Of a stretch of 15,839 nucleotides of DNA, positions 7,499-14,757 are shown in pieces (position 1 is the stretch's first letter; each line of letters opens with the position of its first letter). The stretch covers positions 1 to 15,839 of the forward strand of contig CAKOXG010000026.1 of NCBI GenBank assembly GCA_934130025.1, given 5' to 3'. The DNA comes from an uncultured Clostridia bacterium. GTDB lineage: Bacteria > Bacillota > Clostridia > TANB77 > CAG-508. The notes under the pieces are model-generated. The model ran no database searches and was not told where the DNA came from. It worked only from the letters and a program-made list of their open reading frames with translations. A program made the position numbers and the translations under genes.

Positions 7499-8883
7499 TC
7501 ACCAATTATTTTAGGCCCTATAGTAGTAACTGTTCCTGCTCCAACTGTTAAGACAATATCATTTGGCATAACTCTGTCTCTAATATATTTTGCTATTTCA
7601 TCAAAATCAGACATATAAAGTGCAGGCTTTCCAACTCTATTCAAGTTTATTTGTTTAACTAAATCATTAGGAGAAACTCCAACTGTGTTTGCTTCACGAG
7701 CAGCATAAATATCAGTTATTATAATATTATCAAAACCAGCCAAACTCTGAGCAAAATCATTAAGTAAGTTTTTTGTCCTGCTATATGTATGTGGCTGAAA
7801 TATAACCCAAGATCTATTATATTTTTTCTTTTTCATTGCATTATAAACTGCTTTTATTTCAGTTGGATGATGACCATAATCATCATAAATATAAGCTCCA
7901 TTAGATGAGCCAACTAATTCAAACCTTCTATGTGCACCAGTGTATTTTAACAATCCAGTTTTTATAATTTCTTTATCTATTCCATATTCATAACATGTTG
8001 CAATACATGCAAGAGCATTGTAAACATTGTGCATTCCTGGAACTGATAGTTTAATGCTTTTGTAAAAAGTATTATTTCTATATACGTCGAAAAGAGGAAA
8101 ACCATTGTTGTCAAAAGTAATATTTCTTGCTATAAAATTAGATTTTTCATTTTCAATTCCATATGTTACAACCTTCGCATTTGTATATTTGTATAAATCA
8201 ACAGAATTTTTATCATCAGCATTCAAAACTAATAATCCATCATTAGGCAATAGCTTTACAAACTTAACGAAAGCACTTTTTATGTGCTCCAAGTCTTTAA
8301 AGTAATCAAGGTGATCATTATCTATATTAAGGATAATTTCAGTTTTTGGGTGGAATTTTAGAAAGCTTTCTACATATTCACATGACTCTAAAATAAAGTA
8401 ATCACTATTTCCTACTCTATTGTTTCCTTGTAATTGCTTTAAAATTGCACCAACTTGAATTGTTGGGTCCTTATGAGCCTCTAAAAAGCAAACAGAAAGC
8501 ATTGATGTTGTTGTGGTTTTTCCGTGAGTACCTGAAATTGATATAGTATTTTTGTATGCCTTTGTTATTAGGCCTAAGAATGTAGATCTTTCCATTAATT
8601 CTATTCCTAATCTTTGTGCTTCTAACATTTCTGGATCATTAGGAGAAATTGCTGCACTGTAAACAACAAGGTCAGCTTTTCTTAGAGAGTCTAAATCATG
8701 ACCAATTGTAACAGGAATGTTATTGCTTTTTAATTTTTCTAAAAGCTCAGAATCATTTGCATCTGAACCAGTAACGTAAAATCCCCATTGCTTTAGTATT
8801 TCGGCAATTCCGCTCATACTTGTACCGCCAATACCTAGCATGTGTATTCTTTTATATTGTTTTAATTCTTCTAAATTAATCAA
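7489..8883 (-). CDS. murC: UDP-N-acetylmuramate--L-alanine ligase
   Basis: MurC ligates L-alanine to UDP-MurNAc, the first amino-acid step of peptidoglycan precursor synthesis in the cytoplasm. The 464-residue length is typical. An N-terminal UDP-binding Rossmann segment MLGIGGTSMSGIAEIL (15-30) is followed by the ATP-binding GTHGKTTTTSML (about 118-129). The central domain contains NIDNDHLDYF. The C-terminal domain carries AHRRFE, DDYGHHPTEI and FQPHTYSRT, all hallmarks of MurC rather than MurD/E/F. The start codon is TTG at 8883, with AAAGGAG ending 10 nt upstream. Starting at the next Met (residue 15) would cut into the first beta-strand of the Rossmann fold. It is transcribed from its own promoter, divergently from spoVG. 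Confidence 0.97.
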   Translation of the reverse strand: MINLEELKQYKRIHMLGIGGTSMSGIAEILKQWGFYVTGSDANDSELLEKLKSNNIPVTIGHDLDSLRKADLVVYSAAISPNDPEMLEAQRLGIELMERSTFLGLITKAYKNTISISGTHGKTTTTSMLSVCFLEAHKDPTIQVGAILKQLQGNNRVGNSDYFILESCEYVESFLKFHPKTEIILNIDNDHLDYFKDLEHIKSAFVKFVKLLPNDGLLVLNADDKNSVDLYKYTNAKVVTYGIENEKSNFIARNITFDNNGFPLFDVYRNNTFYKSIKLSVPGMHNVYNALACIATCYEYGIDKEIIKTGLLKYTGAHRRFELVGSSNGAYIYDDYGHHPTEIKAVYNAMKKKKYNRSWVIFQPHTYSRTKNLLNDFAQSLAGFDNIIITDIYAAREANTVGVSPNDLVKQINLNRVGKPALYMSDFDEIAKYIRDRVMPNDIVLTVGAGTVTTIGPKIIGEKK

Positions 8884-8918
8884 AATAACTGCACTCCTTT
8901 TTCTAATTTGCTTGATAT

Positions 8919-8947
8919 ATTATATACTCAAACTTAAAGTTTTTCAA
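8919..8947 (-). promoter_or_regulatory. Sigma-A promoter for murC
   Basis: Read on the minus strand, TTGAAA (8947-8942), a 17-bp spacer and a perfect TATAAT (8924-8919). The transcript would start about 30 nt upstream of the TTG start codon. Confidence 0.8.
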
Positions 8948-9031
8948 TATTAAAATCAAGTTTTGTTAAATAATATGAAAATGAATGGAAAATGTGAAAA
9001 ACAAAAAAATTATAAAAATTATAAAATTTTA

Positions 9032-9058
9032 GAAGGAAAATGGTTTTTAATGGAGAAT
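9032..9058 (+). promoter_or_regulatory. Sigma-H-type promoter for spoVG
   Basis: GAAGGAAAA (9032-9040), an 11-bp spacer and GGAGAAT (9052-9058) fit the Bacillus sigma-H consensus (RnAGGAwWW, 11-12 bp, RnnGAAT) at every defined position. spoVG is a classic sigma-H-dependent gene in Bacillus subtilis. The implied 5' UTR is about 55 nt. Confidence 0.75.
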
Positions 9059-9121
9059 AATATAAATGTACATAGAATAATAATTGTACAAAATAATAAA
9101 ACATTGGAAGGCGGTGCTCAA

Positions 9122-9415
9122 ATGGAAGTAACAGAAGTACGTATTAGAAAATTAAATCCAGAGGGAAAAACAAAAGCTATTGCACAAATAACTTTTGACA
9201 ATGAATTTGTTGTTCATGAAGTAAGAGTTCGTGAGGGAAAAGACGGATTAGTAATGTCTATGCCAAGAAAAGAAAGAAATGGAAAGTTCTATGATATAGC
9301 TCATCCAATCAATCAAGCTACAAGAGATAAGATTGAAAAAGCTGTATTAGAAGCTTATGACAAAGCTGAAGATCCAGCTCCAGTTGCAGATGAAGCAGAC
9401 GGACAAGCTGAATAA
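9122..9415 (+). CDS. spoVG: Septation/sporulation regulator SpoVG
   Basis: The 97-residue protein matches the SpoVG family, small nucleic-acid-binding regulators that affect septation, sporulation and surface traits in Bacillota. Diagnostic stretches are MEVTEVRIRKLNPEGKTKAI (1-20), NEFVVHEVRV (27-36), MSMPRKERNGKFYDIAHPIN (about 45-64) and TRDKIEKAVLEAY. An acidic, Ala/Asp-rich tail follows. The ATG at 9122 is chosen over an upstream in-frame start at 8963: GAAGGCGGTG lies just before 9122, the protein family begins exactly here, and the upstream extension would span the sigma-H promoter. The gene is followed by a strong terminator, so it is monocistronic. murC is divergent on its left. Confidence 0.97.
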   Translation: MEVTEVRIRKLNPEGKTKAIAQITFDNEFVVHEVRVREGKDGLVMSMPRKERNGKFYDIAHPINQATRDKIEKAVLEAYDKAEDPAPVADEADGQAE

Positions 9416-9435
9416 TAAATTTAATAATAAATTTA

Positions 9436-9475
9436 GGGTACTTGCAATATAATTTGCAAGTATCTTTTGTTTTTC
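9436..9475 (+). terminator. Intrinsic terminator of spoVG
   Basis: GGTACTTGCAA (9437-9447) and TTGCAAGTATC (9454-9464) form an 11-bp stem with one G-U pair and a 6-nt loop. TTTTGTTTTT follows at once. Confidence 0.92.
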
Positions 9476-9562
9476 ATTGTAATAGTTTAAAAATAAATGG
9501 AATATAATTTTTGTATAAAAGTTTAGAATTGATATTGATACCTTGAGAAGGGATGAGAGAAA

Positions 9563-11188
9563 ATGGAGAACGAAAAGAAACAAAGCTTTATGCAGGGGAT
9601 AATGACTTTGATGTTTTCTCAAGTTATAATTAAAATATTTGGTCTTATATATAAATTATACTTAACAAATAGGAAAGGTTTTGGTGATACAGGAAATGCT
9701 ATTTATAATAGCGGCTTTCAAATTTATGCACTGCTCTTAACATTATCATCAATAGGAGTTCCAAATGCAGTAGCTAAGATGATTTCGGAGAGAAATTCAA
9801 TTGGTGATAGTAATAGTGCAAATAAAATATTTAATGTGGCTTTTGGACTATTTTCAATAATCGGATTTTTTGGAGCCTGCATTCTGTTTTTTGGGGCAGG
9901 ATATATATCAAAAAAATGGCTTCAGATTCCTGAGGCAGAAATAAGCTTAATAATTCTTGCTCCATCAATTTTTTTTGTTTCGTTAATTTCTGTTTTAAGG
10001 GGCTATTTTAATGGACATGAAAATATGAAACCTATGGCAAAGTCGCAAACTATAGAGCAGCTTGCTAAAACAATATTTACTATAAGTTTAGTTGAACTTG
10101 TTTGTTTTGCAATGGGTGATAAGCAAACAACTAAATATATGGCAGCAGCAGCTAATTTATCAACCACGATTGCAACTTTTATAAGTTTTCTATATTTATT
10201 TTCGTTATACATATTGAAAAAACGAAAGAAAAGGAACAATGCAGTAAAAAGAATGCTTACTACAAGAGAAATAATAAAAAATATAATAGTAATTGCAATG
10301 CCTCTTACAATAAGTGCAATTTTGGGAGCATTGAACAAAAATATAGATTCTTTTACAGTGGTTAGAAATCTTAAAAGTTTCATGTCAGAGGAACAGGCAA
10401 AAATTCAATATGGAATATTAAGTGGAAAAGTGGATACACTAGTAATGTTTCCGTTATCATTTAATATAGCATTTGCTACAGCATTGGTGCCAGCAATTTC
10501 GGCTGCTAAAGCAAGAAAAGATTATGATAACATACGAAAAAGAATATCGTTTTCTTTACTTGTTACAATATTGATAGGAATGCCATGTGCAATAGGAATG
10601 TTTACTCTTGCAAAACCAATCTTAGAAGTATTATTCCCTAATGCTAGTAGTGGAGAATTTGTATATAAAATTAGTAGTTTAGGTATCATCTTTATAACAA
10701 TAGAACAAACTATAAATGGCGCATTACAAGGTCTTGGTAAACTAAAAGTTCCTGTAATTGCATTAGGAATTGGTGCTGTGATAAAAGTAATATTAAATAT
10801 GGTTTTAATAAGAATACCAAATAGCAATTTTATTTTTGGAGGTATTGTCGGTGCAGCGGTATCAACCGTAGTGTGCCACATGGTGTCGATGACAATATGC
10901 TATAAAGAGTTAAAAAAGAATATTGGAATAAGAATTGGAATATCAAAATATGTATTAAAGCCGGCAGCAGCCAGCATAGCAATGTCTTTGCTAGGAATAA
11001 TTATATATAATAACTTAAAATGTATAATATCTCAAAATATAGCAATAATAATAGCACTTCAAGTTGCAATTATCGTATATATTCTATGTATAATCGTATT
11101 AAAAATATTTGACAAGGAAGAAATATATATGCTGCCATTTGGAGGAAAGATTTTAAATTTTTTATATAAATTGAAAAAAATTAACTAA
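9563..11188 (+). CDS. SpoVB/MurJ-type MOP-superfamily flippase
   Basis: This 541-residue polytopic membrane protein has about 12-14 hydrophobic segments, as expected for the multidrug/oligosaccharidyl-lipid/polysaccharide (MOP) exporters. The N-terminus has the pattern of the SpoVB/YtgP subgroup: FMQGIMTLMFSQVIIKIFGL (residues 9-28) and LLTLSSIGVPNAVAKMISE (about 58-76), then LRGYFNGHENMKPMAKSQTIEQ. A Lys/Arg-rich cytoplasmic loop lies near residues 219-230. Members flip lipid-linked wall or cortex precursors across the membrane; YtgP is a B. subtilis lipid II flippase and SpoVB is linked to spore cortex. Which of these roles applies is not decidable from sequence. The start follows AAGGGATGAGAG. 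It sits between spoVG and hup, with terminators or promoters on both sides. Confidence 0.85.
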   Translation: MENEKKQSFMQGIMTLMFSQVIIKIFGLIYKLYLTNRKGFGDTGNAIYNSGFQIYALLLTLSSIGVPNAVAKMISERNSIGDSNSANKIFNVAFGLFSIIGFFGACILFFGAGYISKKWLQIPEAEISLIILAPSIFFVSLISVLRGYFNGHENMKPMAKSQTIEQLAKTIFTISLVELVCFAMGDKQTTKYMAAAANLSTTIATFISFLYLFSLYILKKRKKRNNAVKRMLTTREIIKNIIVIAMPLTISAILGALNKNIDSFTVVRNLKSFMSEEQAKIQYGILSGKVDTLVMFPLSFNIAFATALVPAISAAKARKDYDNIRKRISFSLLVTILIGMPCAIGMFTLAKPILEVLFPNASSGEFVYKISSLGIIFITIEQTINGALQGLGKLKVPVIALGIGAVIKVILNMVLIRIPNSNFIFGGIVGAAVSTVVCHMVSMTICYKELKKNIGIRIGISKYVLKPAAASIAMSLLGIIIYNNLKCIISQNIAIIIALQVAIIVYILCIIVLKIFDKEEIYMLPFGGKILNFLYKLKKIN

Positions 11189-11239
11189 AAAACGTGAATC
11201 CTTAGAATTTCAACAAAAAACAGTAAAAAAAAGAAGGAT

Positions 11240-11268
11240 TTTGCCAAAACTTGGCGAATAATGATAAT
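11240..11268 (+). promoter_or_regulatory. hup promoter with overlapping inverted repeat (possible operator)
   Basis: TTGCCA (11241-11246), a 16-bp spacer and GATAAT (11263-11268) form a candidate promoter about 50 nt before hup. The -35 lies within TTTGCCAA (11240-11247), AAC, TTGGCGAA (11251-11258). That is an 8-bp inverted repeat with one mismatch and a 3-nt centre. No T-tract follows, so it looks more like an operator than a terminator. Confidence 0.5.
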
Positions 11269-11318
11269 AGTAGATGCATTTAAGTCTACATATACAATCT
11301 TATAGGAGGTAATTTTTA

Positions 11319-11597
11319 ATGAACAAATCTGATTTAATCGCAGAAATAGCTGCTAAAACAGGAAGCACAAAAAAAGACGCAGAAGCAACATTAAATGCAT
11401 TTGTTGATGTTGTAACAGAATCTTTAGTAAAGGGAGATAAAGTTCAACTAGTTGGTTTCGGTTCTTTCGAAGTTAGAAAAAGAGCAGCTAGAAAAGGAAG
11501 AAATCCACAAACTAAGGAAGAAATCAAAATACCTGCATCAAAAGCTCCAGTATTCAAAGCTGGAAAAGCTCTTAAAGACTTAGTTAATAACAAATAA
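11319..11597 (+). CDS. hup: HU-family DNA-binding protein
   Basis: The 92-residue protein is a complete HU, the small histone-like protein that bends and compacts bacterial DNA as a dimer. MNKSDLIAEIAAKTGSTKKD begins the helical N-terminal dimerisation region. VQLVGFGSFEVRKRAARKGR (about 43-62) is the HU/IHF signature. GRNPQTKEEIKIPASKAPVF forms the DNA-binding arm with its conserved NP at 62-63, and the protein ends in the usual short C-terminal helix. AGGAGGT lies 9 nt upstream of the ATG. The gene is monocistronic, with its own promoter and terminator. HU rather than IHF is favoured because a single homodimer-type gene is typical of Bacillota. Confidence 0.97.
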   Translation: MNKSDLIAEIAAKTGSTKKDAEATLNAFVDVVTESLVKGDKVQLVGFGSFEVRKRAARKGRNPQTKEEIKIPASKAPVFKAGKALKDLVNNK

Positions 11598-11613
11598 TTT
11601 GAATTAATATATA

Positions 11614-11627
11614 ATATGAATTCATAT
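11614..11627. repeat. Perfect 14-bp palindrome in the hup 3' region
   Basis: ATATGAATTCATAT is perfectly self-complementary. It lies 17 bp after the hup stop codon and just before the hup terminator. Its function is unknown and it may be chance in AT-rich DNA. Confidence 0.4.
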
Positions 11628-11629
11628 AG

Positions 11630-11661
11630 ATACATAGATGGTTACATCTGTGTATTTTTTT
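11630..11661 (+). terminator. Intrinsic terminator of hup
   Basis: ATACATAGATG (11630-11640) pairs with CATCTGTGTAT (11645-11655) over 11 bp with one wobble pair. The loop is GTTA and a T7 run (11655-11661) follows. Confidence 0.93.
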
Positions 11662-11686
11662 GTCATTTTTTGTAATGTTGTTTTTC

Positions 11687-11715
11687 TTGAATAAATTGCT
11701 AATGTATGATAAAAT
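11687..11715 (+). promoter_or_regulatory. Extended -10 promoter for the RelA/SpoT-domain gene
   Basis: TTGAAT (11687-11692), a 17-bp spacer and TAAAAT (11710-11715), with a TG one base before the -10. The leader would be about 27 nt. Confidence 0.75.
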
Positions 11716-11748
11716 AATAAGACATTAACAAAGAAAAGAGGGAGTATA

Positions 11749-12417
11749 TTGCAAGAACTTAATGCGTTAAGAAGGGGATATGAGCAAAAGATAGCGCAGA
11801 AGAAATCAGGGTTTGAACTTATGGCGAAAATGATTGGATATACAATTCAAGAGATGGGAAAAGCGGGCCTACTTGAAAATGAGGTAGAAGTGTGGGGAAG
11901 GCTAAAAAGCTTTAAATCTGCATACGAGAATTATCACAAAAAGGCTATAGATGATTGCTTTGGAATAAGAATTATTGCAAAAAATGATAAGGATTTGGAA
12001 AAAATACAACAACAATTAGATAAAATATTTATTGTAGAAAAAACAAAAGATCATGGAAAAAAGAGCGATACAAAATATAATGCTGTACACCAGATGATAA
12101 GAATGAATGAACATTATGCTGATACACATAAATTAAACATTGAAGGTATGCCAATTATTGAAATACAATTTTGGAATAATGAACTTGAAAATATGTGCGA
12201 AACAGGAGAAATATCATATTCTAAGTATAAACATAAAGATTTAAAAAAAATTCAAACAGTATATAAACAAAATCCGTTTGAAGTGTATAGAAATTTGCCT
12301 ACATATTATGAAATAAGAGGAAATAAAATAAGAATGCTTAGTGCAGAAGAAACTTTGAGAAAAATTTATCCTGATTTAGTATGTGGAGAACATTCAGATA
12401 TAGAAATTTCGATGTAA
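11749..12417 (+). CDS. Divergent small alarmone synthetase-like protein (RelA/SpoT synthetase domain)
   Basis: This 222-residue protein contains only a RelA/SpoT-type nucleotidyltransferase domain, with no hydrolase, TGS or ACT domain, so its size and layout fit a small alarmone synthetase. Aligned by eye, the usual core residues are present: R51 and K53 (RLKS), the metal-binding D69 in DDCFGIRII, Y110 and H114 in YNAVH, and E138 and Q140 in IEIQ. The surrounding motifs are unusual: YNAVHQMI for the common YRSLH, FWNNELE for IRT, and a Lys before Tyr110 where Gly is usual. It may make (p)ppGpp or act on another substrate, as toxic relatives do. The start is TTG at 11749, with GAGGGAG ending 4 nt upstream. 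It lies directly before the S10 operon, which has its own promoter. No antitoxin-like partner is visible. Confidence 0.82.
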   Translation: MQELNALRRGYEQKIAQKKSGFELMAKMIGYTIQEMGKAGLLENEVEVWGRLKSFKSAYENYHKKAIDDCFGIRIIAKNDKDLEKIQQQLDKIFIVEKTKDHGKKSDTKYNAVHQMIRMNEHYADTHKLNIEGMPIIEIQFWNNELENMCETGEISYSKYKHKDLKKIQTVYKQNPFEVYRNLPTYYEIRGNKIRMLSAEETLRKIYPDLVCGEHSDIEISM

Positions 12418-12442
12418 TTTCAACGAATTTACGAAAAATCAA

Positions 12443-12471
12443 TTGACTTTTAGCCCAAAATGTTATATACT
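12443..12471 (+). promoter_or_regulatory. Main promoter of the S10 ribosomal operon
   Basis: TTGACT (12443-12448), a 17-bp spacer and TATACT (12466-12471) are close to consensus. The promoter lies about 240 bp before rpsJ, leaving a long leader. A 7-bp inverted repeat TTCAACG (12419-12425) and CGTTGAA (12491-12497) flanks the promoter. Confidence 0.85.
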
Positions 12472-12477
12472 AGTTAA

Positions 12478-12710
12478 GCATGTAAGATAGCGTTGAAGTG
12501 AAATGTGGCTACAATCACCAAAAACCAGGGATTGGAGGGAACTTTCATGGAGCATGTCGTGGCTTAGACCAGGCGGTAAGGTTTATAAATAGCAAGCACT
12601 TATCCCAAGATATTCATGCAAAAACTTGGGCTTTTATATTGGTAATACATAAAACACCAGGATGCGTTTATACCTTCCGACCAAAAAATATTTTAAGGAG
12701 GGAAAATTAC
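12478..12710 (+). ncRNA. Candidate structured S10-operon leader RNA
   Basis: This roughly 230-nt untranslated leader is clearly less AT-rich than the rest of the intergenic DNA and holds several helices. A hairpin lies at 12512-12534 (CAATC/GATTG, plus CC/GG). A long-range stem pairs 12574-12589 with 12667-12679: CGG/CCG, AAGG/CCTT and TATAAA/TTTATA, with small bulges on the 5' side. Inside it sits CCCAAG/CTTGGG (12604-12609 and 12625-12630), followed by CTTTTATATT, which resembles a weak attenuator. S10-operon leaders are known targets of autogenous control, by L4 in E. coli. Whether that applies here is inference. The in-frame codons upstream of rpsJ here are not expected to be translated. 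Confidence 0.6.
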
Positions 12711-13040
12711 ATGGCAAACAAGCAAACTACACAAGTAGCAAATGGTAAAATTAGAATAAGATTAAAAGCTTATGATCCACAACTTTTAGAACAGTCTGCT
12801 GTAAAAATAGTAGATACTGCTAAAAAAACAGGAGCAAAAGTTTCAGGACCTATTCCATTACCAACAGAAAAGGAAATCGTAACAATATTACGTTCTCCAC
12901 ACAAACACAAAGATTCAAGAGAACAATTTGAAATGAGAACACACAAGAGAGTTATTGATATTCTTTATCCTACACAAAAAACAGTTGAAAGTTTAACAAA
13001 AATAGAACTACCAGCTGGTGTAAATATCGAAATAAAATAA
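12711..13040 (+). CDS. rpsJ: 30S ribosomal protein S10
   Basis: The 109-residue protein is S10, part of the head of the small subunit and first gene of the S10 operon. Recognisable stretches are KIRIRLKAYDPQLLEQSAVK (about 13-32), GPIPLPTEKEIVTILRSPH, KDSREQFEMRTHKR and DILYPTQKTVESL. The ATG at 12711 is preceded by AAGGAGGG at 8 nt spacing, and the family's sequence begins near here. An in-frame open stretch back to 12498 is leader, not protein. The intergenic space to rplC is 99 bp. Confidence 0.98.
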   Translation: MANKQTTQVANGKIRIRLKAYDPQLLEQSAVKIVDTAKKTGAKVSGPIPLPTEKEIVTILRSPHKHKDSREQFEMRTHKRVIDILYPTQKTVESLTKIELPAGVNIEIK

Positions 13041-13096
13041 TTAAAGATTAAAACAAGGCAAAAAGTTAGAAACCTAAAAAATCTGACAAAAACCAT

Positions 13097-13115
13097 GCTA
13101 GTGAATTTCATTAGC
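13097..13115 (+). promoter_or_regulatory. Hairpin just upstream of the rplC ribosome binding site
   Basis: GCTAGTGA (13097-13104) and TCATTAGC (13108-13115) pair over 8 bp with one wobble and a 3-nt loop. The stem ends 8 nt before the AGGAGG of rplC. It could modulate rplC translation or mark RNA processing in the longer-than-usual rpsJ-rplC spacer. Confidence 0.4.
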
Positions 13116-13139
13116 CAATAGTTAGGAGGAAAATAAATA

Positions 13140-13769
13140 ATGAAAAAAGCAATTATAGGAAGAAAAGTCGGAATGACACAAATTTTCGACGAAACTGGCA
13201 AAGTAATACCAGTAACAGTACTAGAGGCTGGACCATGCGTCGTAGCACAAGTTAAATCTACTGAAACAGATGGATACAATGCTGTTCAATTAGGATTTGG
13301 AGATGCTAAAGAAAGCAAATTAAATAATCCTGAAAAAGGACATTTTACAAAGTCAAAATTAGCATTAAAAAAACATTTAAGAGAATTTAGAATGGATTCT
13401 GTTGAAGATGTTAAGGTTGGAGATGAATTAAAAGCTGATGTTTTCGCAAAAGGAGACAAGGTTGATATTCAAGGAACTTCAAAAGGAAAAGGATTCCAAG
13501 GTGTTATTAGAAGACATCATCAATCAAGAGGCCCTATGGGACATGGTTCTATGTACCACAGAAGACCAGGATCTATGGGATCTACATCTACACCAGGTAG
13601 AGTATTTAAAGGAAAGAATCTTCCAGGACATACAGGAAGAATTACTGTTACAATACAAAACCTTGAGGTTGTTGCAGTTGATTTAGATAAAAATGTAATA
13701 TTAGTAAAAGGTAGCGTTCCAGGAGCTAAAGGAACAATACTAAAAATTAAGCAAAGTATAAAAGCATAA
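13140..13769 (+). CDS. rplC: 50S ribosomal protein L3
   Basis: The 209-residue protein has the usual length of bacterial L3, an early-assembling 23S rRNA-binding protein near the peptidyl-transferase centre. It opens with KKAIIGRKVGMTQIFDETGK. It carries the conserved central loop GTSKGKGFQGVIRRHHQSRG (about 114-133), followed by GHGSMYHRRPGSMG. The C-terminal segment GRITVTIQNLEVVAVDLDKN is also typical. AGGAGG precedes the ATG. Only 17 bp separate it from rplD, so the two are translated from one mRNA. Confidence 0.98.
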   Translation: MKKAIIGRKVGMTQIFDETGKVIPVTVLEAGPCVVAQVKSTETDGYNAVQLGFGDAKESKLNNPEKGHFTKSKLALKKHLREFRMDSVEDVKVGDELKADVFAKGDKVDIQGTSKGKGFQGVIRRHHQSRGPMGHGSMYHRRPGSMGSTSTPGRVFKGKNLPGHTGRITVTIQNLEVVAVDLDKNVILVKGSVPGAKGTILKIKQSIKA

Positions 13770-13786
13770 GGAAGGAGGAATAAAAA

Positions 13787-14410
13787 ATGCCTAAGATAGA
13801 CGTATATGATATAAATGGAAAGAAAGTTAAGGAATTAGAACTAAATGAAGCTGTATTTGGTATTGAACCAAACGAAGCTGTTGTACACAGTGTGTTAGTT
13901 AACTTTCTAGCAAATCAAAGACAAGGTACACAAAATACAAAAACAAGATCAGAAGTTTCTGGTGGTGGAAGAAAACCATGGAGACAAAAAGGAACAGGTA
14001 GAGCAAGACAAGGAAGTATTAGAGCTCCACAATGGATTAAAGGTGGTATAGCTTTAGGACCAAAACCACGTTCTTACAAATACACTGTAAATAAGAAAGA
14101 AAGACAATTAGCTGTAAAATCAGTATTAAGTTCAAAAGTTTTAGAAAATGAACTAGTAGTAGTAGATAGCTTACCATTGAAAGAAATAAAAACAAAAGAA
14201 ATGGTAAAGGCTCTTTCAAATTTAAAAGTTGAAGGAAAAGCATTAGTAATGCTTCCAGAAAAGAATGAAAAAGTTCAAAAGTCTGCTAGAAACATTAAAG
14301 GTGTTAAAACAACATTAGTTGAAACAATAAATGTTTATGATTTATTAAAATACAACAAATTAGTTGTTACAGAGGACACTGTTAAGAAATTAGAGGAGGT
14401 GTACGCATAA
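13787..14410 (+). CDS. rplD: 50S ribosomal protein L4
   Basis: The 207-residue protein is L4, which lines the nascent-peptide exit tunnel. In E. coli it also represses its own operon by acting on the leader. Family stretches include VFGIEPNEAVVHSVLVNFLA, the tunnel-loop sequence GGGRKPWRQKGTGRARQGS (about 61-79) and APQWIKGGIALGPKPRSY. It starts after AAGGAAGGAGG and its TAA overlaps the rplW ATG by one base, implying translational coupling. Its last codons contain the rplW ribosome binding site GAGGAGG. If the leader at 12478-12710 is autoregulated, L4 is the natural first candidate ligand. Confidence 0.98.
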   Translation: MPKIDVYDINGKKVKELELNEAVFGIEPNEAVVHSVLVNFLANQRQGTQNTKTRSEVSGGGRKPWRQKGTGRARQGSIRAPQWIKGGIALGPKPRSYKYTVNKKERQLAVKSVLSSKVLENELVVVDSLPLKEIKTKEMVKALSNLKVEGKALVMLPEKNEKVQKSARNIKGVKTTLVETINVYDLLKYNKLVVTEDTVKKLEEVYA

Positions 14411-14757
14411 TGAAACCAGAGGACATTATAATTAAGCCAATTATTACTGAAGCAAGTAATGATGGAATTCAAGAAGGAAAATACACCTTTAAAGTAAATA
14501 AAAAGGCTACAAAAGTTGATATTGCAAATGCAGTAGAAAAAATTTTTGGTGTTAAGGTATTAAAAGTAAATACTATAATAGTAAAAGGAAAAGAAAAAAG
14601 AGTTGGAAGAAATGTTGGAAAAACATCTGACTGGAAAAAAGCTATTGTTACAATAGATACAAATCCATCAGACAAAACATATCTTGCAAAAGGTGGAAAA
14701 GAGACAAAGATAGCTACTAAGTATAAGACTTCTATTGATGAGTTTATGGGTGCTTAA
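14410..14757 (+). CDS. rplW: 50S ribosomal protein L23
   Basis: The 115-residue protein is L23, at the exit of the ribosomal tunnel where trigger factor and SRP dock. It shows DIIIKPIITEASNDGIQEGK (about 5-24), YTFKVNKKATKVDIANAVEK and FGVKVLKVNTIIVKGK. The GRNVGKTSDWKKAIVTI segment and an extended C-terminus make it slightly longer than the roughly 95-100 residue average. It overlaps rplD by one base and uses a ribosome site inside rplD. Its stop codon lies inside the left arm of the large palindrome that starts the unusual gap before rplB. Confidence 0.97.
   Translation: MKPEDIIIKPIITEASNDGIQEGKYTFKVNKKATKVDIANAVEKIFGVKVLKVNTIIVKGKEKRVGRNVGKTSDWKKAIVTIDTNPSDKTYLAKGGKETKIATKYKTSIDEFMGA

Noticed and set aside
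9067..9090. Two TGTACA palindromes between the spoVG promoter and start
   Set aside because: Six-base palindromes with no extension; the spacing supports neither a stable hairpin nor a recognised operator.
8963..9121. N-terminal extension of spoVG in frame from an ATG at 8963
   Set aside because: It would span the sigma-H promoter, has no family similarity, and the ATG at 9122 has a good ribosome site and matches the SpoVG N-terminus.
12498..12710. In-frame extension of rpsJ upstream of 12711
   Set aside because: The region is a structured leader; S10 begins at 12711 behind AAGGAGGG, and the extension has no ribosomal protein similarity.
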